Source of the DNA: Thermoanaerobacterium xylanolyticum LX-11
GTDB lineage: Bacteria; Bacillota; Thermoanaerobacteria; Thermoanaerobacterales; Thermoanaerobacteraceae
NCBI RefSeq assembly: GCF_000189775.2
Contig: NC_015555.1
Location: 144,501-208,500 of the forward strand
DNA: 64,000 nt
Reading direction: 5' to 3'
The notes below the pieces were generated by a model. It was not told the DNA's origin, did not search any database, and saw only the letters and a program-made list of their open reading frames with translations. Each line of letters starts with the position of its first letter. The first letter of the stretch is position 1. This document shows, piece by piece, positions 54,192-63,800 of this stretch. Both the position numbers and the translations under genes were made by a program.

Positions 54192-54289
54192 GAAAAAACT
54201 ATGTATAATATTTTTTATAATACTTGCTTTGATAGTTTACTTGTGAAATAATAAATAGTGAATATCTTATTTAGAAGGGAGTGTCAAGA

Positions 54290-54535
54290 ATGGTTCAAAG
54301 TGGATTTATGCTATTTCTGCAGTATTTTGTGGCTTTAGCTACACCGATTGTATCAGTTATCTTTTTGGTATTTTACATAGTTTATACATTGAAAAAAATG
54401 AAAAAGATTGATTCAATAGAAAAAAGTTTAGCAAAAATAGCAACTTCAGGCAAATCAGAATCAAGTGAATCTTCTTATAAATCTAATGAAGATTTTGAAA
54501 TTGAAGATGAAGTCGAAGAAGTAGTTGTTAAATAG
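54290..54535 (+). CDS. Small membrane protein with acidic tail, unknown
   Basis: 81 aa. One long hydrophobic segment (about 7-33), a lysine-rich stretch (TLKKMKKIDS), a serine-rich part and a strongly acidic C-terminus (EDFEIEDEVEEVV). It looks like a one-pass membrane protein with a cytoplasmic acidic tail. I do not recognise a family. AAGGGAGTG precedes ATG 54290. ogt follows after 24 bp. Confidence 0.65.
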   Translation: MVQSGFMLFLQYFVALATPIVSVIFLVFYIVYTLKKMKKIDSIEKSLAKIATSGKSESSESSYKSNEDFEIEDEVEEVVVK

Positions 54536-54559
54536 CAAAATGCATCAGGATGTGATAAT

Positions 54560-55027
54560 GTGGTATGGGATGACTTAGATACACCGATTGGAACGCTAAG
54601 AATATATTCAAGCGAAGATGGCATAACGAGGATAGATTTTCCTAATGAAGAACATTTACAATGTTTAAGGAGTACGAATTCATTTATAGCTGATTGCAAA
54701 GAACAGCTTAAATTGTACTTTGAGGGTCACTTGAAAGAATTTAGCGTAAAGTTAGATTTAGAAGGGACAGACTTTCAAAAATCTGTTTGGCGAGAGCTTA
54801 TGAAGATACCGTATGGCTTTTACGCTACATACGGTGAAATCGCAAGAAGAATAGGTAAGCCAAATGCATCAAGAGCTGTAGGAAATGCCCTCAATAAAAA
54901 TCCTATTCCGATTATCATACCGTGTCATAGGGTCATCGGTTCAGATATGACACTGAAAGGCTTTGCAGGAGGACTTAATGTCAAGTCATTACTGCTTCAA
55001 CATGAAGGTATTGCATTTAAAAAGTAA
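54560..55027 (+). CDS. ogt: Methylated-DNA--protein-cysteine methyltransferase
   Basis: 155 aa. PCHRVIG with acceptor C122, and the YATYGEIARRIGKPNASRAV helix that flips the damaged base. It removes alkyl groups from O6-methylguanine. The start is GTG 54560 with a weak AGGATGTGAT ribosome binding site; it is probably cotranscribed with the preceding small gene. Confidence 0.94.
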   Translation: MVWDDLDTPIGTLRIYSSEDGITRIDFPNEEHLQCLRSTNSFIADCKEQLKLYFEGHLKEFSVKLDLEGTDFQKSVWRELMKIPYGFYATYGEIARRIGKPNASRAVGNALNKNPIPIIIPCHRVIGSDMTLKGFAGGLNVKSLLLQHEGIAFKK

Positions 55028-55039
55028 TTTTATTATAAT
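55011..55039 (+). promoter_or_regulatory. SigA promoter of the thiT leader
   Basis: TTGCAT (55011-55016), a 17-bp spacer and TATAAT (55034-55039), overlapping the end of ogt. It places the transcript start about 20 nt before the riboswitch. Confidence 0.68.
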
Positions 55040-55066
55040 TAGATAATAAATTAATCAATAGACTAT

Positions 55067-55150
55067 GTCCGCTGGGGGTGCTTTTAGCTGAGATGGCAGA
55101 TGCCAAACCCCTAGAACCTGATTAGGTTAATACCTACGAAGGGAATGCGG
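55067..55150 (+). ncRNA. TPP riboswitch (THI element)
   Basis: GGGGGTGC, GCTGAGA, ACCCCTAGAACCTGAT and TAATACCTACGAAGGGAA follow in order, the invariant core of the THI element. It binds thiamine pyrophosphate and controls the thiT gene downstream. Confidence 0.96.
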
Positions 55151-55184
55151 CAAAAGACCGCATCAGTGTGCGGTTTTTTTGTTT
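55146..55184 (+). terminator. Riboswitch expression platform (terminator/antiterminator)
   Basis: ACCGCA and TGCGGT form the terminator stem followed by TTTTTTT. TGCGG just upstream (about 55147-55151) can pair with the same CCGCA and so acts as antiterminator. TPP binding is expected to hold that TGCGG within the aptamer end and favour termination. Confidence 0.8.
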
Positions 55185-55219
55185 TAAGCGGTACATAGCC
55201 TCAAAAGGAGGTTATTTTT

Positions 55220-55858
55220 ATGTCCTACATTGTAAGCATTTTTTCTGATTTTACAAAGATAAAGCCTGCCACACTTTCCATAATAATTGCGATTCTATTT
55301 GCTGCCTTTTTGTTTTACATTTTAAGAAACAGCGTGAAATTTAATGCAAAGATGCTTGTGTACGGTGGATTAGCAATAGCCATATCATTTGTATTGTCGT
55401 ATATAAGGTTTTACCATTGGCCTCAAGGTGGCTCTATAACGCCAGCCAGTATGCTTCCGCTGTTTGTCTTTGCATACTATTACGGTGCAGGGCCTGGTAT
55501 AGCGGTGGGAATGGCCTATGGAATGCTTCAGCTAATACAAGATCCTTATGTTGTGCATTGGATACAGCTTCTATTAGATTATCCATTGGCGTTTGGTGCC
55601 TTAGGACTTGCAGGATTCTTTAAAAAGAATTTAAGTCTGGGAATCTTAGTTGGTGGTTTTGGCAGGTTTTTTTCACATTTTCTATCAGGTGTCTTCTTCT
55701 TTGCCAGCTATGCACCAAAAGGTATGAATCCTATTGTCTATTCGCTTCTTGTTAATGGTATATTAGTAGGTGTGGAGGTCTTGATTTGTTTTGTGGTTTC
55801 TATTATTCCGCAAGTTAGAAATGCAATTGAGATGATAAAGAAAAAAGCATTAGCGTAA
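55220..55858 (+). CDS. thiT: Thiamine transporter ThiT (ECF S component)
   Basis: 212 aa, six to seven membrane segments. RFYHWPQGGSITPASMLPLF and AYGMLQLIQDPYVVHWIQLL are the thiamine-binding and EcfT-contact regions of ThiT/YuaJ. It relies on an EcfA-EcfT module encoded elsewhere. Control by the upstream TPP riboswitch confirms the substrate. AAAAGGAGG precedes ATG 55220. Confidence 0.96.
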   Translation: MSYIVSIFSDFTKIKPATLSIIIAILFAAFLFYILRNSVKFNAKMLVYGGLAIAISFVLSYIRFYHWPQGGSITPASMLPLFVFAYYYGAGPGIAVGMAYGMLQLIQDPYVVHWIQLLLDYPLAFGALGLAGFFKKNLSLGILVGGFGRFFSHFLSGVFFFASYAPKGMNPIVYSLLVNGILVGVEVLICFVVSIIPQVRNAIEMIKKKALA

Positions 55859-55865
55859 AATTTAT

Positions 55866-55897
55866 AAAAACCCTCTTTTTAACGGAAGAGGGTTTTT
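55866..55897 (+). terminator. thiT terminator
   Basis: AAAAACCCTCT and AGAGGGTTTTT form an 11-bp stem with a T-run in its 3' arm. The group IIC intron begins two bases later. Confidence 0.9.
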
Positions 55898-55898
55898 A

Positions 55899-57806
55899 GT
55901 GCGCCCGGCATGGGCGATAACTTGGCGGTGAAAGTCCGCTGTGGGCTTGGTAGTGGGAACCACTAGCTGAACCGCAAGGGTGTCCATCGTGAGGTGGAAT
56001 CTGAAGGAAGCGGTAGGCAAAATCTCGGTCTGAGGAATACGAACCAGATAAGAGGCTGAATTGGGGCGGACGAGTTTGCTGAACAAAACGAAGTCCAACA
56101 CTACCCGAACCCCATACAGTAAATCTGGCAGATAGACGAGATGAAGGTTATCGTTCTTACCCGGGGAGGTCTCAAGGATAAGTCATTAAAGTGAACTCTG
56201 AAATGACAACCCATGCAGTGATGTATGGCTGAACCTTGAGAAGTCAGCAGAGGTCATAGTACTTATCTAGTCATGAATAGATAAGGAAGGACCGAACATT
56301 AGGAGGTTTTGGAAATCTTATGAACTCGAAAGATATGCAGAGACTGCAGACAACTCAACAAAGAGGCTATCCGCTCAATCAAGAAATGGAATTTCAAGAG
56401 AGAGCGGAAGTGCATAGTATATCATCGGCGTCAAAAGATAGAAGAAACAATGTACAAAGATACACCAGTAATATGCTTGAAATGATACTAGACCGAGAAA
56501 ACATGAAAGAAGCATACAAACGAGTAGTTGCAAATAAAGGAAGCCATGGAGTCGATGGGATGGAAGTAGATGAACTTCTACCGTATCTCAAAGAAAACTG
56601 GCCGACCATAAAGCAACAATTACTGGAAGGAAAATATAAACCACAACCAGTGTTGAGAGTAGAAATACCAAAACCAGATGGAGGAACAAGACTACTAGGG
56701 ATACCTACAGTACTAGACAGACTAATACAACAAGCAATAGCCCAAATACTAAGTGGAATATACGACCATACATTCTCTGATAACAGTTATGGTTTCAGAC
56801 CTAGACGCAGTGCAAAAGACGCAGTAATAGCCGCAGAAGTATATATAAACGAAGGATGCACATGGGTAGTAGATATAGACTTAGAAAAGTTCTTTGACAG
56901 AGTAAACCACGACATACTAATGTCCAAATTAGAAAAGCGGATAGGAGACAAACGAGTACTGAAGCTAATACGAAGATACTTAGAATCAGGAGTAATGATA
57001 AATGGAATCAAAGTAGCAACAGAAGAAGGGACACCACAAGGAGGGCCATTAAGTCCGCTACTAGCAAACATAATGTTAGATGAACTAGACAAAGAACTAG
57101 AAAGAAGAGGACATAAATTCTGTCGATATGCAGATGATTGCAACATATACGTAAAAAGCAGGTCAGCAGGAAACAGAGTAATGAAAAGCATAAAGAAATT
57201 CATAGAAACCAAATTAAAACTAAAAGTCAATGAAACAAAAAGTGCTGTAGATAGACCATGGAAAAGAAAATTCTTAGGATTTTCGTTTTATACAAAAGAA
57301 AACGAAGTAAGAATAAGGATTCATGAAAAATCCATCAAAAGGTTTAAGGAAAAAGTAAGAGAAATAACCAATCGAAACAAGGGAATAAGCATGGAATACA
57401 GAATACGTAGATTGAATCAGATAACGACAGGATGGGTTAACTATTTTGGATTAGCAGATGCGAAAGGAATAATGAAAGCTCTTGACGAATGGATAAGGCG
57501 TAGACTAAGAGCATGTATATGGAAGCAATGGAAGAAGACAAAAACAAAGTATGACAATCTGATAAAATTAGGAGTAGAAAAACAAAAAGCCTGGGCATAC
57601 GCCAATACGAGGAAAGGCTACTGGAGAATATCCAATAGCCAAATACTCAATATGACTCTTACAAATAAATACTTCGAAGACATAGGTTATAGAAGTTTAT
57701 CAAAAAGGTATCTAATCGTACATTAAATCTTAATGAACCGCCGTATACCGAACGGTACGTACGGTGGTGTGAGAGGACGGCGGTTAGTCACCGCCTCCTA
57801 CTCGAT
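55899..57806 (+). mobile_element. Full-length group IIC intron, about 1.9 kb
   Basis: 5' end GTGCGCCCGG behind the thiT terminator T-run; 3' end CTACTCGAT. Domain V is at about 57737-57768 (ACCGCCGTA with TACGGTGGT), with CGC at its base in the place of the catalytic triad. Domain VI follows (GGCGG-TTAGTCA-CCGCC region, 57773-57798). The encoded protein lacks an endonuclease domain, as in class C. Insertion just after an intrinsic terminator is the class C target preference. It looks intact and possibly mobile. Confidence 0.93.
56320..57726 (+). CDS. ltrA: Group IIC intron reverse transcriptase/maturase
   Basis: 468 aa. The RT fingers-palm carry IPKPDGGTRLLGIPTVLDRL, SYGFRPRRSAKDAV, VVDIDLEKFFDRVNHDIL, GTPQGGPLSPLLANI and the active site YADD (270-273). 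The maturase X/DNA-binding region follows (WKRKFLGFSF, YWRISNSQILN). It ends without an HNH endonuclease. It resembles the GsI-IIC RT of Geobacillus closely. The N-terminal 50 residues are extra. AGGAGG precedes ATG 56320. Confidence 0.96.
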   Translation: MNSKDMQRLQTTQQRGYPLNQEMEFQERAEVHSISSASKDRRNNVQRYTSNMLEMILDRENMKEAYKRVVANKGSHGVDGMEVDELLPYLKENWPTIKQQLLEGKYKPQPVLRVEIPKPDGGTRLLGIPTVLDRLIQQAIAQILSGIYDHTFSDNSYGFRPRRSAKDAVIAAEVYINEGCTWVVDIDLEKFFDRVNHDILMSKLEKRIGDKRVLKLIRRYLESGVMINGIKVATEEGTPQGGPLSPLLANIMLDELDKELERRGHKFCRYADDCNIYVKSRSAGNRVMKSIKKFIETKLKLKVNETKSAVDRPWKRKFLGFSFYTKENEVRIRIHEKSIKRFKEKVREITNRNKGISMEYRIRRLNQITTGWVNYFGLADAKGIMKALDEWIRRRLRACIWKQWKKTKTKYDNLIKLGVEKQKAWAYANTRKGYWRISNSQILNMTLTNKYFEDIGYRSLSKRYLIVH

Positions 57807-57967
57807 TAAATTTTATACAATAAATTGATTTTGATGGTATAATATTAGATAGCAAATAAAAATAAACTATATTGATGGATAGATTTTAACGCATTTTTAA
57901 TACAAATTTAATTTAAATTTAATGTTTAAATGCCATAATCAATATAGTGATTGTGAGGGTCTTTTTG

Positions 57968-59083
57968 ATGGATAAAATAAAGATTTTAATACTTTATGAA
58001 GATATAGGAACTGGACATAAAAGAACGGCGATGGCTTTAAAAAAAGCCTTCGAAAAAAGAGATGGCGTTGAAGCCTTCGTGGAAAATCCACTTGGGGAGA
58101 AGTTTCCCAGCCTGTCTTACTTGACAACGAGAATTTACTTAAAGACGCTAAAATTGACACCTGAATTATGGGGGTATCTTTATGAGATGGAAAGGGACAA
58201 GATAGAAAGGCGTATAAATAAGCTGGTAGGCATGTCTGTTTATACATTTATAAAAGATTACGTGTTAAATTTAAAGCCTAACGCAGTAATATGCACCCAT
58301 CCGTTTTCTTGCTCTATTCTGTCACATATAAAAAGAGATCTCAACATTCCGATATTTGCCATATTGACTGATTACGATGTCCATGCCTATTGGATACATC
58401 ACCAGATAGATGGGTATTTTGTTGGATCTCGAGAGATGAAAAGTCAGATGAATTTGATGGGTGTTTCCGATGACAAAATAAATGTGACTGGCATACCTAT
58501 TGATGAAGAATTTTACGTCAAAAAAGATAAAAATGAGATGAGAGAAAAATTGGGTTTTCAATTAGATAGACCATTGGTGATGGTGATGGGCGGTGGACTT
58601 GGACTGGGAAACATAAAAAAAGCCGTCAATGTTATACAGAGGCATAAAGATTTGCAGATTGCTGTAATATGTGGATTAAATAAGAATTTAAAGGCTAAAA
58701 TAGAGGAGATATCGGATGATAATGTATTTGTGTATGGTCATGTAGACAACGTGCATGAATTTATGGAGGCTGCTGATGTCTTAGTAACTAAAAGTGGTGG
58801 TCTTACTGTCACCGAAGCCATAATTAAGAAATTGCCTATGATAATTTTTGATCCTATACCTGGACAAGAAGAGAGAAATCTCGAATTTTTGCTTAAAAAG
58901 AGGATTGCCTTAAGAATTAAAGATATAGAAAAGTTAGACAAAAAGATATTAGATCTCTTATCTGACAAGAAAAAGATAGATGAAATGAAGGAGCGCATGG
59001 AGGAAATTGGCATATACAATTCAGCAGACAAGGTATGCAGCGTAGTTATAAATAATATAAAGAATGATGCTTTGAAGGTGTAA
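57968..59083 (+). CDS. MGDG-synthase/UgtP-like glycosyltransferase
   Basis: 371 aa, GT28-type GT-B fold. ILILYEDIGTGHKRTAMALKKAF (N-terminal MGDG synthase domain), ILTDYDVHAYWIHHQIDGYF, GIPIDEEF, and the UDP-sugar motif TKSGGLTVTEAIIKKLPMII. Probable diacylglycerol glucosyltransferase for glycolipid or lipoteichoic acid anchors. ATG 57968 follows GAGGGTC. The PAP2 phosphatase gene follows 13 bp later, which supports a lipid role. Confidence 0.88.
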   Translation: MDKIKILILYEDIGTGHKRTAMALKKAFEKRDGVEAFVENPLGEKFPSLSYLTTRIYLKTLKLTPELWGYLYEMERDKIERRINKLVGMSVYTFIKDYVLNLKPNAVICTHPFSCSILSHIKRDLNIPIFAILTDYDVHAYWIHHQIDGYFVGSREMKSQMNLMGVSDDKINVTGIPIDEEFYVKKDKNEMREKLGFQLDRPLVMVMGGGLGLGNIKKAVNVIQRHKDLQIAVICGLNKNLKAKIEEISDDNVFVYGHVDNVHEFMEAADVLVTKSGGLTVTEAIIKKLPMIIFDPIPGQEERNLEFLLKKRIALRIKDIEKLDKKILDLLSDKKKIDEMKERMEEIGIYNSADKVCSVVINNIKNDALKV

Positions 59084-59096
59084 GGAGGTTTCATTT

Positions 59097-59639
59097 GTGT
59101 CGGGAGTGAAGAAATTGATTATTGCGGAGGACAGGAATGTATTTTTCCTTTTAAATGAAAGGATAAAGTGCAAAACTCTTGATAAGATTATGCCTAAAAT
59201 AACCCATATAGGAGGACCGTATTTTACGATTTTATCTTGTTTGCTGCTGATTTTGTTTGGAAAAAGCAGCGTTAAGCTTTCTGCCATTCAAGCCCTTACT
59301 ACTTTGACAAGTAGCCACTTAGTTGTGCAAATTTTAAAGAGAATATGCACGAGGCCAAGGCCTTACATGGTTTTGCCTGAAGCCAATACATTCAAATATT
59401 TGTTGAGAGATTATTCTTTCCCGTCAGGTCACGCTACAGCTATATTTTCTTTGGCGGTTTCTTTTTCATTTTTCTTTCCTGATTTGACGATTATTTTAGT
59501 CAGTCTGGCTATTTTAGTGAGTCTTTCGAGGATTTACATGGGATTGCACTATCCTTCAGATGTCATAATAGGCTCTACGGTTGGTATCCTATTTTCATAT
59601 ATAACACATATGTATGGCTTGATGCTGCCTATTCTTTAA
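59097..59639 (+). CDS. PAP2-family membrane phosphatase
   Basis: 180 aa, five to six membrane segments. All three PAP2 motifs are present: KRICTRPRP, PSGH and SRIYMGLHYPSD. Likely dephosphorylates undecaprenyl pyrophosphate or phosphatidate outside the membrane. GTG 59097 follows AAGGAGGTTT. It overlaps the convergent downstream gene by 11 bp. Confidence 0.92.
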   Translation: MSGVKKLIIAEDRNVFFLLNERIKCKTLDKIMPKITHIGGPYFTILSCLLLILFGKSSVKLSAIQALTTLTSSHLVVQILKRICTRPRPYMVLPEANTFKYLLRDYSFPSGHATAIFSLAVSFSFFFPDLTIILVSLAILVSLSRIYMGLHYPSDVIIGSTVGILFSYITHMYGLMLPIL

Positions 59640-60066
59640 ACAAGTATTTATATTGAGCAGTTATAGCTAACAATGTGAAGATGTACGTTATGACTGAAAA
59701 GAAATAATTCCATCTGTTGTAAATAAGAAGCCCGTTTATGTGAAATACTGCTTCAACGGCAGTCAGAAACAATATCCATGCAGCCGTGTATATGATGTAG
59801 CGTATTTTTCCTTTTGGTATGTATTGTATAAAAATCATGCCATAAGGTGGTCCTATAAATGTTTCCATCAGGAATGACAAAACTCCATTTGGGACAGGTG
59901 CATCAATGTAATAGTAGTATTTCAAAGTAAAGTCAAATATCACATCCAAAGAAAAGCCTATCACAGATGAAAGCAGATACGCAGGTATTAGCACTTTTAA
60001 CTTTTTTCTGTCTATCAAAAAAAGCGATATAATTACCGTAAAAATTGAAAAAATTATGTACCACAT
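59629..60066 (-). CDS. CBO0543-like integral membrane protein
   Basis: 145 aa with five hydrophobic segments; ETFIGPPYGMIFIQYIPKG and a hydrophilic loop HINGLLIYNRWN are typical of the CBO0543 family. Function unknown. It is monocistronic, divergent from the rubrerythrin gene, and its end overlaps the PAP2 gene. Confidence 0.72.
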   Translation of the reverse strand: MWYIIFSIFTVIISLFLIDRKKLKVLIPAYLLSSVIGFSLDVIFDFTLKYYYYIDAPVPNGVLSFLMETFIGPPYGMIFIQYIPKGKIRYIIYTAAWILFLTAVEAVFHINGLLIYNRWNYFFSVITYIFTLLAITAQYKYLFKE

Positions 60067-60128
60067 AACATCACCTTGAATTATTTTGGCTTTTACAAAA
60101 ACAAATTATTAAAGTTTTTAAAAGCCAA

Positions 60129-60157
60129 TTGACTAGAAAATTTTGTAATGATAAAAT
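60129..60157 (+). promoter_or_regulatory. SigA promoter of the rubrerythrin gene
   Basis: TTGACT (60129-60134), a 17-bp spacer and TAAAAT (60152-60157), 38 bp before the start codon. Confidence 0.68.
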
Positions 60158-60194
60158 GATTAGTAGAAGATAATAATTTTCGGGAGGTGTTGTT

Positions 60195-60701
60195 ATGTTA
60201 AACAATATTGAGAAAAAATATTTGACCGATTTAGAAGTTGCAAGGCTTGCTATAGATATAGAAGAAAGAGGATACGAATTTTATACAAAAGCTTCAGAGA
60301 AATTTTCTAACGACGAGAAAATGAGAAAGTTTTTTGATGACATGGCGAAAGAGGAGCTTATACATAAATCCAGATTTGAAGAGCTTTATAATAAGCTTTT
60401 AGACGAAAAGAAAGGCGACGATAGCTTGTACTTTGACATAGAGGCATCTATTTATTTAACATTGCTTTACAATACATCTGTTTTTCCATCGAAAGATGCT
60501 GTTGACGAGGTATTAGAGAAAATAAATAAATTTGAAGATGCTGTAGAATTGGCAATAAGAGCGGAAAAAGATTCCATAATATTTTACGATGAGATAGTCA
60601 AAGATGCTAAATTTGACTCTACGAAAAAAGTTGCAATAACATTATTGAATGAGGAGATAAAGCACTTCATAGATCTAAGCAATATGATAAAAGCGATATA
60701 G
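60195..60701 (+). CDS. Rubrerythrin-like ferritin-fold protein
   Basis: 168 aa four-helix di-iron protein. Ligands are visible as EERGYEFY, EELIH, EKDSIIFY and EEIKH. The C-terminal rubredoxin domain of true rubrerythrins is absent, so it is an erythrin-type member. Likely role in peroxide or iron handling in an anaerobe. GGGAGGTG precedes ATG 60195. Confidence 0.87.
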   Translation: MLNNIEKKYLTDLEVARLAIDIEERGYEFYTKASEKFSNDEKMRKFFDDMAKEELIHKSRFEELYNKLLDEKKGDDSLYFDIEASIYLTLLYNTSVFPSKDAVDEVLEKINKFEDAVELAIRAEKDSIIFYDEIVKDAKFDSTKKVAITLLNEEIKHFIDLSNMIKAI

Positions 60702-60804
60702 AGATTTTTATTGGCGTATGAAGAGTTATGTTCTTTATATGCTTTTTTTCTTATATTTGATATAATTATTAATAACAAAAGTCATATTGATTGGGATGAT
60801 AGTT

Positions 60805-63800
60805 ATGGTTAAGTTAACTGATGCGGAGATTAAGAGCAGATGCGAAAATGATAGTGTCTATAGAAAAGGTCTTGAATATTATCTGTCAGGTAAGATACAC
60901 AATTTTACTTACAACAAAACTGGCACTGTATTTCAAGCTTTTGTAATGGGTACATCTTTGTACAGAGTAATGATACAAAAGTATAATGGTGAATTGTACA
61001 CAAGTTGTACATGCCCTGCAAAGGCAAGATATGGTGGTGATTGCAAACATATTGCGGCAGTTTTAATGTATATAAAAAATAATCAAGCTGAGATAGAGGA
61101 CAATCTAAAAAATAAGGCTGCGTATGATTTGTTTGAAGAATTTGAAAAAAGAGAATACATACCTGATGAATTGAAACAGCCTATTAACATAGAGATTACA
61201 TTAGAATCTTATCAAATGAATACATCTTTATGCCTTAGAATGGGTATTGACAAATTGTACGTAGTTAAAAGCATAAAGAAGTTTTTTGACGATATTGATG
61301 AAGGAATGATCGTTGAATTTGGCAAAGGATTTTCATTTGATCCAAGCGTAAATACTTTTAAAGAAGAAGATATGAAGCTTATAAAGTTTTTAAGAGAGAT
61401 ATACGAGATTGACAAAATCAATACTGAAAATTCATATTACAGAGTTGACTCGGTTATTTCCGGAAAGTATGTAAGGCTTACGCCATCAAATTTGGAAAAA
61501 TTTATTGAAGTGATGAAGGACAGTCATTTTAATTTGGTTTTGGATGGAAAAACTTATTATGATGTAGATGTGGTTTTTGATGATCTTCCTATTAGTTTTA
61601 AACTTGAGAAAGGGAATAACGACAAAAATATTAGACTTACCGTTGAGGGAATTGAAAAAGTAAAGGCGTTAGACAGCAGAGGTAATTTTTTTGTGTATGA
61701 TGGGAAAATATACAAGGTTTCTGATAAGCAGCGTTTTGCTTTAGCGCCATTTTACAATGTGTACATCACTAATAATACAAATAGCGTTGTATTTACTGAG
61801 AAGGATAAGCAGAAGTTTGCAGAAGTAATATTTCCGAATATAGATAAAGCAGGAAGCGTCGTCATCGATGATGATGTGAAATCGGAATTTTACAGTGAAC
61901 CACTTGTGGCGAAAATTTACCTTGATAAAGAAGGAGAAAGAATAACCGCTGATATAAATTTTACTTACGGCCAGTATAACGTAAATCTATACGATGATAC
62001 AAAGACGAAGATAAAGCATGACTGTATTTTAGTTAGGGACGAGGCTGCAGAAAAACGCATACTAGATATCTTTGAAAAGTGCGAATTTAAGGTAAAAGAT
62101 AAATTGGTTTACTTAGATGATGAAGACTCCATATTTGACTTTGTATCAAATTATTTACCTGTGCTTCAAAAATACGCTGATGTGTATTATTCTGAATCAT
62201 TTAAAAGGATGAAATTCTACAAAAGATCCTATAGCAGCAGCATTAGAATTCAGGACGATGATTTGTTGGGATTTAGCTTTTCTATTGATGATGTAGATAG
62301 AGATCTCATTCCAAAGATATTTGATTCGATAAAAATGAAGAAGAAATTTTTCAAGTTGCCTGATGGATCTTTTTTGCCTATTGATGATGAATTGGTGAAA
62401 ATCGCAAATTTCATTGATTCGTTGGATTTAAGCAGCAAAGATTTAAAGAAAGAAATTGTAAAAATTCCAAAATACAAAGCCCTTTATATTGACGAAAAAC
62501 TTGAAAGTGATAGATTAAAGATTGATAAGGATGAAAAATTAAATAGTTTAGTCAAAGCCATAAAAAATCCAATGGATACTGAATTTGAAGTGCCTAAGAA
62601 GTTAAATGGTGTCCTGAGAAAATATCAGGAAGTAGGGTTTAAATGGCTTAAAACATTGTCATCGTATGGTTTTGGCGGAATACTGGCAGATGACATGGGA
62701 TTAGGAAAGACGATACAGACTATAGCATTTTTGCTGGATGAAAAAGAAAAGCATAAAGAACCTGCAATAGTCATCTGTCCGACAACTCTTATCTACAATT
62801 GGGAAAGTGAGATACAAAAATTTGCGCCTTCTCTAAAGACTTTAGTGGTATCTGGCAGTAAAAGCGAAAGAGGAAGTCTTATTAAAAGCATAGAGGAATC
62901 TGACGTCGTCATAACTTCATATCCATTGATTAGGAGGGACATAGAAAGTTATGAAAATATTGAATTTAGCTATTGCATTTTGGATGAAGCGCAGCATATA
63001 AAAAATCCAAAGTCTCAGAATGCAGAATCTGTCAAAAGGATAAAAGCCAAAGGATATTTTGCGCTTACTGGTACGCCCATAGAAAATTCTTTGACTGAAT
63101 TGTGGTCTATATTTGATTTCTTAATGCCTGGATACCTTTTGTCACACAGAAAATTTGTTGAGAAGTATGAGAAGCCAATTGTAAGATACAAAAATGAAGA
63201 GGCGCTTAATGACTTAAGCAAACATATAAGGCCATTTATATTGCGAAGGCTAAAAAAAGACGTTTTAAAGGAGTTACCAACTAAGATAGAAACCACATCA
63301 TTTGCTGAACTTACGAAAGAGCAAAAGGAGTTGTACATGGCGTATCTGGAGAATGCAAAGACTGAAATAGAGGAAGAGATACGAAATAAAGGCTTTGAAA
63401 GAAGCCAGATAAAGATAATAACGGCTTTAACGAGGTTAAGGCAGATATGCTGCCATCCATCAATGTTTGTAGAAAATTACAAAGGTACCAGTGGCAAGAT
63501 GGAGCTTTTGATGGAACTGATTCAAGAATTGAAAGAAAGCGGACACAGGGCTCTGATTTTTTCCCAATTTACGACAGCGCTTAAGCTTATAGAAGACAAC
63601 TTAAAGAAAGAAAAAATTTCATACTTGTATTTAGACGGAGATACAAAAACGAAAGAGAGAGGGGAATTAGTCAAAGCCTTCAACAAAGGTGACTCGGATG
63701 TCTTTTTGATTTCATTGAAAGCAGGTGGAACTGGACTAAATTTGATAGGTGCAGATACTGTAATACACTTTGACCCGTGGTGGAATCCAGCCATAGAAGA

